A program made the translations under genes and the position numbers. From NCBI GenBank assembly GCA_035578175.1, contig JAQMRL010000012.1, positions 25,335,238 to 25,399,237 of the forward strand: a stretch of DNA of 64,000 nucleotides, given 5' to 3'. This DNA is from Catonia carolina (lineage: Eukaryota; Arthropoda; Insecta; Hemiptera; Achilidae). This document shows positions 1 through 10,199 of this stretch, piece by piece. Under the pieces are notes generated by a model. It had not been told where the DNA came from, ran no database searches, and saw nothing but the letters and a program-made list of their open reading frames with translations. Every line of letters begins with the position of its first letter. Position 1 is the stretch's first letter.

Positions 1-235
1 CAAGCCAAGTACTTATAAGTTAATATGTAACTCCTAAATAAATACATATTGTTTTAATCACACAATGACTGACTTCATTACTTAATAAAATTACTACAAT
101 AAGTATGTCATCTAATACTTACATAAAAGCACACAAATTAGTAACATAGTAATGTTTTTTTTAGTGTTCCCTTTAGTGCTTTGATGTTTAATTATTTTGA
201 GTTATTTCTTTCTTTAATTTTTTTATAAAATATTA

Positions 236-1098
236 TTAACCTTCGAGCGCTCGCGATATTAAGTGTCCCACCAGCGCTCGCAAAGCGGTGGCCACTTGTA
301 AAGTGGCCGCTATCCTGTTTCTTTGTTTTATTCCGTTTCTTGCTGGTTTATTAAGTTTTTAACCATTGCAAATGAACACAAATTATTATATTACAATTGT
401 TAATTTTTGTTAGGAAAGACTTCATTTATTTTTTTACAAAAGGTATGTAACTTAAAACTAGTACCTAGTAGAAACATTATTAAATATTAAATTTAATTAA
501 ACAAATATTTTTTAATTTTGTAAAAACTTTACCTTTAAACTTATCATTAAATTATATAAAATAGATTTTCTCAAAAACTACTCCATATCGTTATGAGAAA
601 TATACATATTTCCCCGGCAAGGATTACAGGTTACTTCTAGCTGTGAATGATTTTTACACACATGCTTTTTGAATTTATGGCAAATAAGTCGAGTTCTGTT
701 ATTTTATTTTAGACCCGCAGCAGTAACAAATAGGTCGCTTCTTCATTGTAGATGCTGCGGTTACCGCTGGTTTTTCCCTGTAGTTTTACAAAATTTCTTT
801 GGGAAGGCACCAATATGTACTTACATGGTCAAAGATTATTTTCATAAAGAAGAACACAGAAACTCGCGAGGCGGTTGTTTGGCCGGCGTTAAAAACGTTC
901 ACGATAATAACAAATTTGAGACTAAACTGCTGCCAACAAAGACGTTCAATAGGAATGATTCGAACGCTGTTAGACGGAAAAATATGTAATTAAAGAATAC
1001 CTAAAGCCCCGATCATAAATTTACACCCATCATAATATAACGCTGGCTTTTGGAACAAGGCGGCCAATTTGCCGCCCATGCGAGTGCTCGAAGGTTAA
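236..1098. mobile_element. piggyBac-like DNA transposon relic with TTAA ends
   Basis: The unit is bounded by TTAA on both sides (236-239 and 1095-1098). Its ends are inverted copies: TTAACCTTCGAGCGCTCGC on the left against TTAACCTTCGAGCACTCGC read inward from the right, one mismatch. TTAA target duplication is the hallmark of the piggyBac superfamily. A subterminal hairpin lies at 282-309 (AGCGGTGGCCACTT against AAGTGGCCGCT). The minus strand keeps the end of a transposase with a cysteine-rich tail (611-746). At 863 bp the unit is far shorter than an autonomous element (about 2.4 kb), so it is internally deleted and not mobile by itself. Confidence 0.75.
611..746 (-). pseudogene. piggyBac-like transposase, cysteine-rich C-terminal domain
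   Basis: Minus-strand reading starts MKKRPICYCCGSKIK, closely resembling the start of the piggyBac C-terminal cysteine-rich domain. After a stop and a +1 frameshift it continues with CHKFKKHVCKNH and then TCNPC, giving the spaced Cys/His pairs of that zinc-binding tail, which in the family binds the terminal repeats. The catalytic region is not visible. The plus-strand open frame over the same bases (669-989) is antisense and not a gene. Confidence 0.7.
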
Positions 1099-1365
1099 AA
1101 AAAAGAAATTCTTGTAAACTGTAAATATTTGTATCAATCGAGTATAAGTTTTTAAATTTTTTTGTTAATAAATGCAAACTGTCACAACTTTTTTAAAATG
1201 TTGGTAGGTTAATTTATTTAAACATTTTCTCCCCGCATAAGTATGGTTTTGTTTCAATATAATTTAATGTTGTCGTTAGCTACATAATAATCATTTCTGT
1301 TTCTTGTGTTGAGTAGTAGACATGAAATTTTTACTAAACATATTTTGTTTACATACATTATCACC

Positions 1366-1600
1366 TCAAAAATGCAGAGTGAGGGAATGTAAGCAATTTA
1401 ACGTCATTAAATAGTGTCTGACGGATAAGTTTAGCATGTGTCTGATGGTCCTTGACTGGAATCGCTCTAAGATCTTAATATTTGAATTTTTAGATGTGCC
1501 CAGGTGTATTTCATGTTTTGACAGGAGTGATTTTTTGCCCAAGAGCCAGTACATGTTACACTCCTAAATCTTTGACATCGCTATCATGCTTACGCCTACC
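1366..1600 (-). pseudogene. Jockey/CR1-like LINE, end of reverse transcriptase ORF
   Basis: The minus strand encodes HLGTSKNSNIKILERFQS followed by RTIRHMLNLSV. This matches the conserved block just after the reverse transcriptase in Jockey-type LINEs (Y-G-I-Q-L-W-G ... S-N-I-x-x-x-x-x-F-Q-S-K-x-L-R). The frame is open for 62 codons but lacks the RT core and a 3' end, so it is a 5'- and 3'-truncated relic lying in the intron side of gene C exon 5. Confidence 0.6.
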
Positions 1601-1831
1601 CTAGATCCGAAATTTTGTGTTATTTTTTAACGTCTAAGGTCTTCCTCGAATAATTCATTTCCTTGAAAATTTAAAGGCACTTTGTTGTCAATGGATGATA
1701 ACCAATAAAATCAATATTTCTTTTTAATAAGTGCTGTTATCAGCAAACAGAAAAAGTATAATAATAATAATAATTATAATAAAACCCTTTTATATTTTAA
1801 TTGGTAAGTTGTATAAAGCTATTATACTTAC

Positions 1832-1900
1832 ATATATTTATCTTTTTGTCCTGGATTTGTAATATCCCTGTCTCGTACCGTGTGTAGTCCATGTTGCCTC
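1832..1900 (-). CDS. Gene C, exon 5 (unknown secreted protein), internal
   Basis: Minus-strand exon of 69 nt. The acceptor is AAAAATTTCAG just above 1900 and the donor is GTAAGTAT just below 1832. One leading G completes the CA left by exon 4 to give Gln, then RQHGLHTVRDRDITNPGQ and four more residues (KDKY) follow, and AT is left over for the next exon beyond the window. Phase 2 at both ends matches the other gene C exons. The other two frames contain stops. The peptide is hydrophilic and basic, and I do not recognise it. Further exons must lie to the left of the window. Confidence 0.75.
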
Positions 1901-1959
1901 CTGAAATTTTTCGGTAAAAATGCATATGAGTTTTGATACTATCATGAAAAGAAAGTCTG

Positions 1960-2062
1960 ACCGTTGGTGTAGTGGTTATTGAAATTGCTTTCTATACTGG
2001 GTTTGATCCCAATCAAGATTTTTAATCTGTAAGCTATATCATCTTGTTATAATTACGCTGAA
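1960..2062 (+). repeat. tRNA-like SINE head, degenerate
   Basis: Promoter-like boxes of a tRNA gene can be read: TTGGTGTAGTGG (box A-like, near 1965) and GGTTTGATCCC (box B-like, near 2000-2010), about 35 bp apart as in tRNA. The body does not fold as a full tRNA and no tail is clear. Best read as the head of a decayed tRNA-derived SINE. Confidence 0.45.
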
Positions 2063-2086
2063 AACTTTAGATGACTGACTGACTAA

Positions 2087-2210
2087 TTTTTACTTTATCT
2101 TTTCCTAGCTATATGAATACAATTGGGAAGAAAAGTATTGTTTTCATGACGCTTTTTGGTAATCGAGTTTTCACCGGAAAAACACGTTTTCAAGCCCCTT
2201 GAATTGTGTG

Positions 2211-2249
<39 letters not shown>

Positions 2250-2415
2250 TGCGCGCAAACACACACACACACAAATCGCTAAAAACATGTTTTGGGGTTC
2301 AGGGGGACAGAAATTGTGTATATCCAGTGAAAATTCAATTTTAAAAAATCAACATGAAAACAATACTTTCCTTCCTTTATATTCATATAGGCAAGAGAAC
2401 GTAAAAAGTGGACCT
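2087..2415. repeat. Head-to-head inverted pair of Helentron-like repeat 5' ends
   Basis: The plus strand starts with the 5' block of the common repeat (TATATGAATACAATTGGGAAG, then ATTGTTTTCATGACG) and runs into (GT)n at about 2214-2248. It then immediately reads the same block in reverse: (CA)n, AAATCGCTAAAAACATGTTT, and finally ATTCATATAGGCAAGAGAAC. The two halves therefore form a palindrome of about 330 bp centred near 2252. The open frames that cross it are repeat translations, not genes. Confidence 0.75.
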
Positions 2416-2439
2416 TTTAGTTTGAAATTTAAAAGTACA

Positions 2440-2700
2440 TGACTGTAACACCTCCGCCGAGTTCCAGAAATCTAGCTCGTCTGTGACTGAGTAACCTGAA
2501 AGAAATGATTTAAGGGTTGAACATCCGTTTTCAACCTCTTAATGGTAGAATTTCAATATTATTTATGTTTAATTTTTCTATGTAATCTAAAGAGAATATT
2601 ACCTCTAAATTTCAGTTTTCTAGCTGTTTTTTAAGTAAAATAGTTAGCTGAGAGAAGTCAGTCAGTGAGGCTTTCCCATGTATACTGTAATACAGAATAT
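2440..2700 (+). repeat. Dispersed repeat, family D
   Basis: This segment is similar to 10780-11075: CCGAGTTCCAGAAATCTAG here and CCGAGTTCCAATCATCTAGG there, then TTTTCAACCTCTT against TTTTCAACCCTTG, and both finish near GGCTTTCCCAT. No coding capacity or terminal structure was found. It may be part of a larger non-autonomous element. Confidence 0.5.
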
Positions 2701-3382
2701 TAAATGGCCACCAGAAAGAAAACTAAGCATTTTAAGGTAAAACTTTACAAAATGTTTTTCTTCAGATTGACAATAAGAATCATGTTCCAAAGTTTGGTTT
2801 CCTTTTTTTAACGTTCTGTGTATATTTTTAAAGAAAATCTGTAACGTTTGACTAATACTCCTTGACTATTAACGAAAATACCACTCACCAAACTCTGTAA
2901 CTTCTCTCTAGTTGTTCCTTTACGAAAATTCTAAAAGAAAAAGAAAAAATAGTAAAATTTATACTTTATAGAAAGTGTTATGTTTGTATAAACAGCAAGG
3001 CAATAACCGATTACAGCTTTTTATGGAACAATGTCAAGTTCCATCGTTGTAAAAATGGGTTACAAAGTACTTACTAATACAGTAAAACTACGACTTACGC
3101 GATGGATGCTTTCCGCAAAATCATCGCGTAACGTGAAATTCGCGTAACTAGGATTGTTCGGTTTAACCTTAAAACATTCGTTAATTGTCCGTCGAGTTTT
3201 ATTCACTAAACCCAGTCGTTCCTTTTATGTTCGTCGTTTTTTCACCCCTTTCCTATCTTTTAACGACATATAACTTTTCATGAAAAATAATCGCTTTCCA
3301 TTTTTATAACCTTTATTCGAGCTCATACGAGGTGTGGCTATTAAATAACGAGACTGACGTTGTAAAAAATTATATTTTAATT

Positions 3383-3990
3383 TTATACATACTTATTGTC
3401 ACCTTCAATATATACTCCTTCTTTATCCCTACAACGCACCATGCGAATTTTCCATTGTTGGAAACAGTGCTGGAAGTCATCTTCTGTCAGCTCCTGCAGG
3501 ACGCGTGCCGCTTTCTCTTTTACAGCTTCCAGAGACTCAAATATTGTCCCTTTTAATGCAGGTTTTACCTTACGGAATAGGTAGAAGTCACATGGTGCAA
3601 GACCTGGTGAATAAGGTAGATGTTCTAACACTGAGATGCTGTAGTTGGGTAGGAACCTTTTGACAGATTATTTTGACAGAGCTGGGGCATTATCTTGGTG
3701 GAAAACCTATGATTTGTCCTTCCACATTTCGGGGCGGTTTTTCATTACTCTTTGACGTAGTTTAGAAAGTACCTCAGGGTAGTAATATTGATTAATTGTT
3801 TGACCTTCCCAGTGAAGGTACACAATCCCATGAATATCAAAAAACAATCATCATTGCTTTAAATTTTGAGTTGCTTATTCGAGCTTTTTTGGCTCTCAAT
3901 GAAGTTCGGCTCTTCCAGTGCATGGATTGGCGCTTTGTTTCCGGATAATAAGTAACAAAACAATGTTTCATCACATTTTATTATTTCTAC
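3383..3990 (-). pseudogene. mariner transposase, catalytic part to C-terminus
   Basis: Reading down the minus strand: KCDETLF around the first catalytic Asp, then FHQDNAPALSK with the second Asp near 3700, then YSPGLAPCDFYLF with the third Asp near 3600, and a complete C-terminus ending at 3383. This is the D,D(34)D pattern of mariner. Frameshifts and stops break the part above 3631. The last 82 codons are open. Confidence 0.75.
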
Positions 3991-4179
3991 TTGTTCCCTA
4001 AGGTGAAATCTGCATTAAAAGGGACAAGCTTTAAGTCTGTGGAACCTGTAAAAGAAAAAGCGGCACGTGTCCTGAAGGAGCTGACAGAAGATGACTTCCA
4101 TCACAGTTTCCAACAATGGAAATTTCGCATGGAGCGTTGCAGAGATAGAGGAGTGTGTATTGAAGGTTACAATAAGTGA
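3991..4179 (+). pseudogene. mariner transposase C-terminus, second inverted copy
   Basis: The plus strand encodes KVKSALKGTSFKSVEPVKEK and the remainder of the mariner C-terminus with a normal stop. It is homologous to the minus-strand copy at 3383-3570 but differs at many positions, so the two arms have diverged or came from different source copies. Confidence 0.75.
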
Positions 4180-4714
4180 TTATGTATAAAATTTTCTACA
4201 ACGTCGATTAATTAAATTTTTTACAACGTCAGTCTCGTTATTTGATAGCCTCATCTCGTATTGTGCACAAAGTAACAAGAAAATAAAAGACCTGCATATT
4301 GTAGCACAATTAAAATCACGGTTAAATGTACTCAATGATATACGACCGATACTTTTAACGGACTAAACAGTGGGCTACGAATGTTTAGAACAAAAAAAAA
4401 TCAAGATAAATTTCAAAAGTAAAAATGGGGAGGGCAACAATGATAACGCTTTCGAGAGGAATTAGCAACACAGCGGTCACAATGTAAGCACCCGTAAGAT
4501 AAGAATAACTACTGTAAACAGGATGGTATATATAGTATACAAGATGTATACAAGATGATATATTACGTTCAACAAAATCGCACTAACGTGAATTCGCGAA
4601 AGTCGAGGTCTTACTGTATTGTTTATAATTTTATTATCTGAGAATCAAATCCGAAACTTTCTTCTTTTAAACCTGTCGCACTAAATAGTATACCTTGGAA
4701 TCGATGTTCTCGTC

Positions 4715-5365
4715 TATTTTTTTCTTCTTCTTTCCCTATTGGTATAGGGAAGAAAAATGTATTATTTTTATGTCGAATTATCGAAATCGAGGTTTCACCA
4801 GCTATATTACAAGTTTTCAGGTCCCTGAACCCAAAAACCATGTTTTAGCGATTGGTCTGTGTGTGAACAAAATAGTTCTAGAATGGAATTTTGTAAGACG
4901 TTGAAATTTAATACATAAGTTATTTACATTTACAGGACCCGACACAAATATTTTCATCAAAACCGGTCAACCAGAAATAGCATTTTATTCGGGCGGTTTT
5001 TTTACTTTTTTGTGATTTTCTCAAAAACGGTTGCTACAATTTTTTTTAAATTGCCTTATTTAGGCCTACTATGTCTGTATCTTCTGAAAGTTAGAGTAAG
5101 CGTTAAAATTCTTGGGGCGGTGCTCTCATAAGAATAATAGTTTTTTTTATGGTTCCGGGTTTAATATGCATTATAGGACAAAATGTAAATAATAAAACTT
5201 GTAGGATTTTTAGCACCTTCAATATTTTATAGTGTTTTAGTCCAACGCTTAGTTGAGCGTCAATTTTTTGATTTTTTTTTTTTCATTAAAATCGGTTTAA
5301 AATAAGATTTTTTAATATTGCGGCCTTAGTATGCATTTGCAAAAATGTACAAAATGGCTAACATT
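4715..5365 (+). repeat. Helentron-like (HINE) repeat, 3'-truncated
   Basis: It starts with the family's 5' block (CCCTATTGGTATAGGGAAG, ATTATTTTTATGTCG) and keeps the landmarks in order: CCTGAACCCAAAAACCATG, GCGATTGGTCTGTGTGTG, GGACCCGACACAAATATTTT and AAAACCGGTCAACC. The copy stops near 5365, before the 3' subterminal repeat and hairpin. Confidence 0.65.
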
Positions 5366-5500
5366 ATAATGAATGCGACTGATGGAGAAAGAGACAAGGT
5401 AATTTTTTCTGTTCGTGCGTTATTACCACCCCATTCTCACTGTTCCACTACTGGGTTACCGGTAATGTCTTCGGGCCTTTGTTAATAATAGACATACTAC

Positions 5501-6892
5501 TATCGGTTTCATAATCATAGACACCCGAGTTTCAACCCTTGCGTCTCCAAAACTATGAGTCGGATGTCAACATATTTTACATCAAAGTTTAGCTCATTTT
5601 ATTCTTCGTTGACCTATAATAGTCCAATATTTTTAATGTTGTTTAAAAATTGCCATATCGTGGTTGGAAGACAAAAAGACCCGGTTTTTTGCTACCGCAA
5701 CAAATTTCATGCGTTTAGAGGCGTGTAACTCGGTAATTATTTGACCGAAAAGTTTAATATTTTAACACAACATAGACAATTACAGGTCATTTGTTCTAGC
5801 TAGAAGCTTTCCCTCCAACGCTATGTGCCGCTGAGCTGTTCTGTTTAGTGGTGGGGGAAGCACCTCGTAGTTGTAACATAGTATACGGTTAGAAGGAGAG
5901 GCAATGATCATTAAGTAAGAAGGAGACAACACTTGCCCCTTTGAAACTATCCCTACTCTACCTACTCTGCCGCCCTTACAAGCTTCTTCCAAAAACAAAC
6001 GTACTATATATTCTTCTAGGGTGTACGAAATTTCGAATTCGTACGTTATTTAAATTTTGATTTATTAACAATATTCTGAACCCATGCTATCTCGGTAACC
6101 GCTCGAACATTCGGCACGGACAAACTATCATTTTATTCAGCGTAAAACGTAGTACAAATATATTAAAAACATAAAATATTGATTGCCCAATGTTATGGTA
6201 GAATTTTTAAAATTTTGAAAAATAGACTGGGTAATGCGTGGGGGTGGGCAATACTATTCATGTTGCCAGGTTGTATACGTGAAATCCTGTCGGATGTCTA
6301 CCTGAATTGACAGACTGCATTGTCAATTCAGGTAGACAGTCAGATTCAGGCATCATGGGTAGTAGCGCCCACCCCTCGCATTACCAAGTCTATTTTTAAA
6401 ATTTTAAAAATTCCTCCCCAACATTGGCCAATCAATATTTCATGTTATCAACATATTAGTGCAAAGTTGTTTACGTTGAATAAAACGTTTAAAAGTTTGC
6501 CCTCGCCGAAGGATCGAGCAGTTTCCGAAATAGCAAGAGTTCAGAATATTGTTAACAAATCAAAATTTAGATAACTTACAAATTCGAAATTCCGTACACG
6601 CTGTAAGAATATGATTGTCTATGTTGTGTTAAAATTTCAAACTTGTCGGTCAAATAATAATCGGTTTACACGCCTCTAAATGCATGAAATTTGTTGTGGT
6701 AGCAAGAAACCGGGTATTTTTGTCTTCCAACCACGATATGGCAATTTTTAAACAACATTAAAAATGTAGGACTATTATAGGTCAATGCAGAATAAATTGA
6801 GCTACATTTTGGTGTAAAAGATGTTGAAATCCGACTCATAGTTTTGGAGATGCAAGGGTTGAAACTCGGGTGTCTGTGATTATGAAACCGAT
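5501..6892. repeat. 1.4 kb imperfect palindrome (fold-back element)
   Basis: Left arm 5501-6312 and right arm 6321-6892 are inverted copies. At the centre, CTACCTGAATTGACA (6298-6312) faces TGTCAATTCAGGTAG (6321-6335) across 8 bp, a perfect 15 bp stem. At the outer ends, TATCGGTTTCATAATCATAG faces its near-complement at 6871-6893. The left arm carries about 226 bp not matched on the right (about 5782-6008), probably a later insertion. No transposase is encoded. The open frames inside are repeat translations. A small separate hairpin (GAGTGAGTAG/CTACTCACTC) lies just outside at 6898-6919. Confidence 0.8.
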
Positions 6893-6905
6893 AATACGAG
6901 TGAGT

Positions 6906-7147
6906 AGGTCTACTCACTCCAGTGTATGTATTTGGTTCAATAACTTATCATCATATTCTACAAATTTTCCTCATTTTTTTTTTTTTTTTTTTGCTTAGTA
7001 GGTTATTGTTTTAGCCCAATTATGAGTTATTATTATTTATTAATTAATTGTTAACTATTATTACTTTTTGTATTTATTATTTCTTAGTGTATTTTGTAGT
7101 TTAGACATAATATACTCATGTGCATGTTCATAAGAATACAACGTAAC
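6906..7147. other. AT-rich intron sequence with a poly-T run
   Basis: Holds a T-run at about 6968-6991 and simple AT-rich sequence. A T-run on the plus strand could be the poly-A tail of a minus-strand retroposon, but no body is recognisable. Confidence 0.3.
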
Positions 7148-7279
7148 ATGGAGAGTTTCAGCAAAGGCCGTAAAGGCAGAATTATACACAGCGAAGCACG
7201 GAAAATGGTGAGTGAAGTTGTTAGGGTATGTGATGAGGGTTTCATCAACGGCATTTCATTTTATTTACGGTTGGAGTGA
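7148..7279 (+). pseudogene. Possible N-terminus of an insect transposon-encoded DNA-binding protein
   Basis: An ATG opens MESFSKGRKGRIIHSEARKM and runs 43 codons to a stop. GRKGxIxxSEARxxV is a start I associate with a widespread insect transposon-linked protein family, but this is from memory and uncertain. A good splice donor (GTGAGTG) falls right after the ATG of codon 20, so the real exon may end there. Nothing downstream continues it. Confidence 0.25.
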
Positions 7280-7880
7280 GGAAATGGAATCGGTTTCATG
7301 GTGTCAGTGACAGTTTCATATGCTGCTGGTACTGTTGTTGACTGGAATACTTACATATTAGTGGTGTGCATTAATGCGTTATTAAAACAGCCAGTACAGA
7401 AACTAGAATGCAACGGATTGATTAGTTAGTTGTCGAAGCAAACGAATGTTCTTCAGGCAAAAGAATAATGCAGGCGTGTGCTGTCGCAACAGTGTATTCT
7501 CGGTGGGATATGTAGAAATAAAACAGAAAATATGTCTGCTGCGAATAATTACTGATGCAATTATTGTTATTATCATCGGAGGTTCTATAATTTATACCGA
7601 TTCGTGGCGATCATATTAGCGGTAGTACTTTGAAAGAGACCCGGTTTCAGCATTTAAAGATGAACCTCAAATTTAATTCCGTTGATCCAGACACCGGCGC
7701 ACATACTTAAATCATCGTAGTGGCCCGCCGATAATAATAAATAAATTATTAATTAATTACTTAATTAACATAATAATATTGATAATTAATCAGTAATTGA
7801 TTCAATTTAATTTTAATACGTAAAAAGTCTTAGATTTAATAATAATTAATTCAGTGAGTAATTGGTAAAAGTTTGTTTAT
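7280..7880. other. Intron sequence without recognised features
   Basis: Mixed-composition sequence to about 7720 and then strongly AT-rich sequence with many TAAT words. I see no coding frame, splice pair or repeat end here. Confidence 0.3.
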
Positions 7881-7921
7881 TATTTTATACCCAGATCCCA
7901 AACAAACCTAGTCATACTTAC
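7881..7921 (-). repeat. LTR end fragment next to gene C exon 4
   Basis: Read on the minus strand from the exon 4 donor: GTAAGTATGACTAGGTTTG then TTTGGGATCTGGGTATA. The second part aligns with the starts of three other LTR pieces in the window, read on the same strand (from 60555, 15597 and 20534: ...GTTTGGGACCAGGGTATA, ...CTTTCGGGATC, ...GTTTCGGGATCTGGG). Short, so only moderate support. Confidence 0.4.
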
Positions 7922-7984
7922 TGTTTTGGAACCGGTTGTGTCATGTAGCCCTTAAAATTGTCTATTTCAGCGTTCAAAGCATCC
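7922..7984 (-). CDS. Gene C, exon 4 (unknown secreted protein), internal
   Basis: Minus-strand micro-exon of 63 nt. The acceptor is TTTTTTTTAG above 7984 and the donor GTAAGTATG below 7922. One leading G completes the CA of exon 3 (Gln), then the codons read DALNAEIDNFKGYMTQPVPK and CA remains for exon 5. Both other frames fail to join the neighbours. Phase 2 at both ends agrees with every other gene C exon. No known domain is apparent. The intron below it (6.0 kb) holds the palindrome, the mariner and the pogo-like element. Confidence 0.8.
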
Positions 7985-8070
7985 CTAAAAAAAATATGAT
8001 TATTAATACAAAGGTAAGAATATTTTTATTTATTAAATTGTCCTAATAGGTTTACCAATCAAAAGAAAGT

Positions 8071-8203
8071 TAGAAAATTTTATATTGTTTTTTTGCGCTT
8101 GGTAAAATAAAAGCTACTATCTATTGGTGAAACCGTTTAGAAAATTTTATATTGTTTTTTGCGCTTGGTAAAATAAAAGCTACTATCTACTGGTGAAACC
8201 GTT
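8071..8203. repeat. Tandem duplication, two units of about 67 bp
   Basis: The unit beginning TAGAAAATTTTATATTG and ending TGGTGAAACCGTT occurs at 8071 and again at 8138, with one changed base and one T fewer in the second copy. The near-identity suggests a recent event. Confidence 0.85.
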
Positions 8204-9167
8204 TAGAATACACGATAAATTTTATTCTGCAACAAAATTATTTGTGTGAAAATTGATTGATGATTTTAACTTTTTCTAAATTCCTCCGCTTCGTTTTGAA
8301 AGAAATTTCTCACCAATTGAAGCAATTTTATTTCATGAGGTTAGATGTTTTAAGTTGTAGTAGTACAGATAGTGAAATTTCATGTGGCTTGTGAACCTTT
8401 CTTCACCATTTTGAAGGAATAATACTGCCACATTTTAATTTTCTAAAAATGGTTGGTGGTATAGATTTTTTTATTGTCAGAATTGTGTACCTATTTAATG
8501 GAATAGACTGTGTTAAACAAGGATAGTGAATTGTTTGAATTAGATGTTTTTGAATAAGATTTATAGAAAATGGAAAATAGTAAAAGAGTTTGTTTTATTT
8601 TGATTCATGGACAATGCTTTTGAAAACCTACGTTAACGTTTGTAACGTACAAAGACAGATGACGAAAATTCTAAATAGTCTTCCTCAAGCACTGACAAAG
8701 CACCTTAGTATGTTAATCCTAACGGAGCAAAGAGCCAACTATTTTTCCAAGATATTTCATGGGTTGTTTTTTCTCTATCGTTTTACAGTTACAACTGGAC
8801 TTATCCAAATAGCTATAGACCGCTATTTGGTGGTTGTTTGGTAGCTCCTGCAGTGTGGGAGAAAAGCCAAGTATATAAGTCTTTTGATAGTTCAGTAAGC
8901 AAGATTGTGCTTCTAGACTAAGGCACCTACCTGTTCTAAATAAGCGGCACACCCTTTCCGTATAACTGAAGTCTTTTCCCATTTTCCCTTACGTTTTCTT
9001 CATTCTAAAGAGTGTGTCCCGTTTAAACGGGTGTCCTACTACCTCATTTAACGGTTTCCGTTGAATTTTTGAGGTTCATACTTTGGATTTACAATAATTA
9101 CTAATCTATTAATATTATTTTGTAATATGTTTTTAATGATTTATATAAATAAATAAATATTACTTAC
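8204..9167. other. Intron sequence between gene C exons 3 and 4
   Basis: Open frames on both strands overlap at about 8590-8980 (84 and 87 codons). Neither has a recognisable domain, and I found no splice signals that would tie either to gene C. Composition is a little less AT-rich than the surroundings. It may be part of an unrecognised element. Confidence 0.3.
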
Positions 9168-9233
9168 TGTGCCATGCTAATATATGGGTCTATAACGAAT
9201 AATGGTTTCACATTTACATCAATTGGATCATTA
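9168..9233 (-). CDS. Gene C, exon 3 (unknown secreted protein), internal
   Basis: Minus-strand exon of 66 nt. The acceptor is CTTCTGTCTTAG above 9233 and the donor GTAAGTAAT below 9168. A leading T completes the AT of exon 2 to Ile, then NDPIDVNVKPLFVIDPYISM and A follow, with CA left over. The phases fit exons 2 and 4 exactly, so direct joining is expected. The peptide is unrecognised. The following intron is 1.18 kb, the shortest of the gene. Confidence 0.8.
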
Positions 9234-9709
9234 CTAAGACAGAAGAAATAAAATTAATACATTTTTAATAAAATATTTATACTTGGCTGATATAATCTCC
9301 AATTGACAGTAAAATTTGAAAATAACTATGAAATAAAATATCTATATACATGTTTACCAAATGGGGATAAAATTTTTGAAAGCAGCAGATGTTTCTTTTT
9401 TCAAAACGATTATGTAATTTTATCCAGTAACTGCGAGGGAGATTTAAGAATTATCAACGCAAGTTTGTCGTAATACACCTTTGAGTTTTTAATATTGCCT
9501 TCTACACATGCGTACGTAGAGTTGGTACGATTGTATGTGGTGAAGATGTAGAGGAGCAAGAACACAGTTTTCAGATAGTTTTTGATTTACTCGTATATTT
9601 TTTAAGTTTAAGTTACCCAGTTTGAAACAAAAATAAATTTATTATTTTATCTTTAAAACACTTGAAGTCTTTATCTATTATCAGCAACCTTAGAAATTAA
9701 CCTACAGAT

Positions 9710-9716
9710 TTATTAC

Positions 9717-9799
<83 letters not shown>
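9710..9799. repeat. (ATT)n microsatellite, about 90 bp
   Basis: A nearly perfect run of the TTA/ATT trinucleotide. LINE tails in this window also end in (ATT)n (37540-37569), so it may mark an old plus-strand LINE end, but no LINE body is readable upstream. Confidence 0.95.
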
Positions 9800-9801
<2 letters not shown>

Positions 9802-10199
9802 AGGGCATTTACATTTATGTGAATAATGTATGTACATATGTATTGGTTAGTTTACGTCCCTTGTACCAGATTCTCCATTTACCCCTATTTTTCAAATGCC
9901 ATCACCCAAGCATATCTCCTGTATCGTCCTTCCTATCCTTCCATGATCTTCGAGAAAGGAAGAAGGGCAGGCTACCTTCTTCTTTTTTTCCCAGACTCCA
10001 TTCGGTTATTTTATAAATCGATGAAGCCACCGCTCTTTCGATATAGTCTATTCATAACATAGCATACGTTTTTTCCTTATTATGTTTGACTTATCCCGGC
10101 TTTACCCGGGTATAAATATTTAATTAAATTTATAAATAATTCAAAATTAAGATTTTCTGATTTAGAAAAATTTGATATATATTTATATATACTTGAACA

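Larger units (their letters stand above)
3328..4258. mobile_element. mariner fold-back built from two 3' ends
   Basis: Both ends carry the same terminal repeat: CGAGGTGTGGCTATTAAATA on the left, CGAGATGAGGCTATCAAATA on the right, continuing identically through AACGAGACTGACGTTG, with TA duplicated outside (3326-3327, 4259-4260). Inside, the left 660 bp read on the minus strand as the second half of a mariner transposase, and the right 264 bp read on the plus strand as the last 60 residues of the same protein. The element thus consists of two 3' halves joined head to head near 3990, with no 5' half. Confidence 0.8.
3080..4616. mobile_element. pogo/Tigger-like DNA transposon relic
   Basis: The ends are CAGTAAAACTACGACTTACG on the left and CAGTAAGACCTCGACTTTCG read inward from the right, matching at 19 of 23 bp over the full repeat. 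Each is preceded by TA (3078-3079 and 4617-4618). Ends beginning CAGT with TA target sites are typical of the pogo branch of Tc1/mariner. The inside holds no pogo transposase, and a mariner fold-back (3328-4258) has inserted into it, which makes the pogo-like copy the older of the two. Confidence 0.65.

Noticed and set aside
669..989. 106-codon plus-strand frame
   Set aside because: Antisense to the piggyBac-like cysteine-rich tail.
2156..2442. Frames with long Cys-Val runs
   Set aside because: Translations of the (GT)n tract of a Helentron-like repeat. The same holds for 31874-32132, 35494-35730 and 54510-54876.
7922..7984. Gene C exons as parts of a transposon
   Set aside because: They occur once each in the window, have coherent splice phases with one another, and match no element ends.
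9710..9799. CRISPR-like or satellite array
   Set aside because: Simple (ATT)n microsatellite with no spacers.
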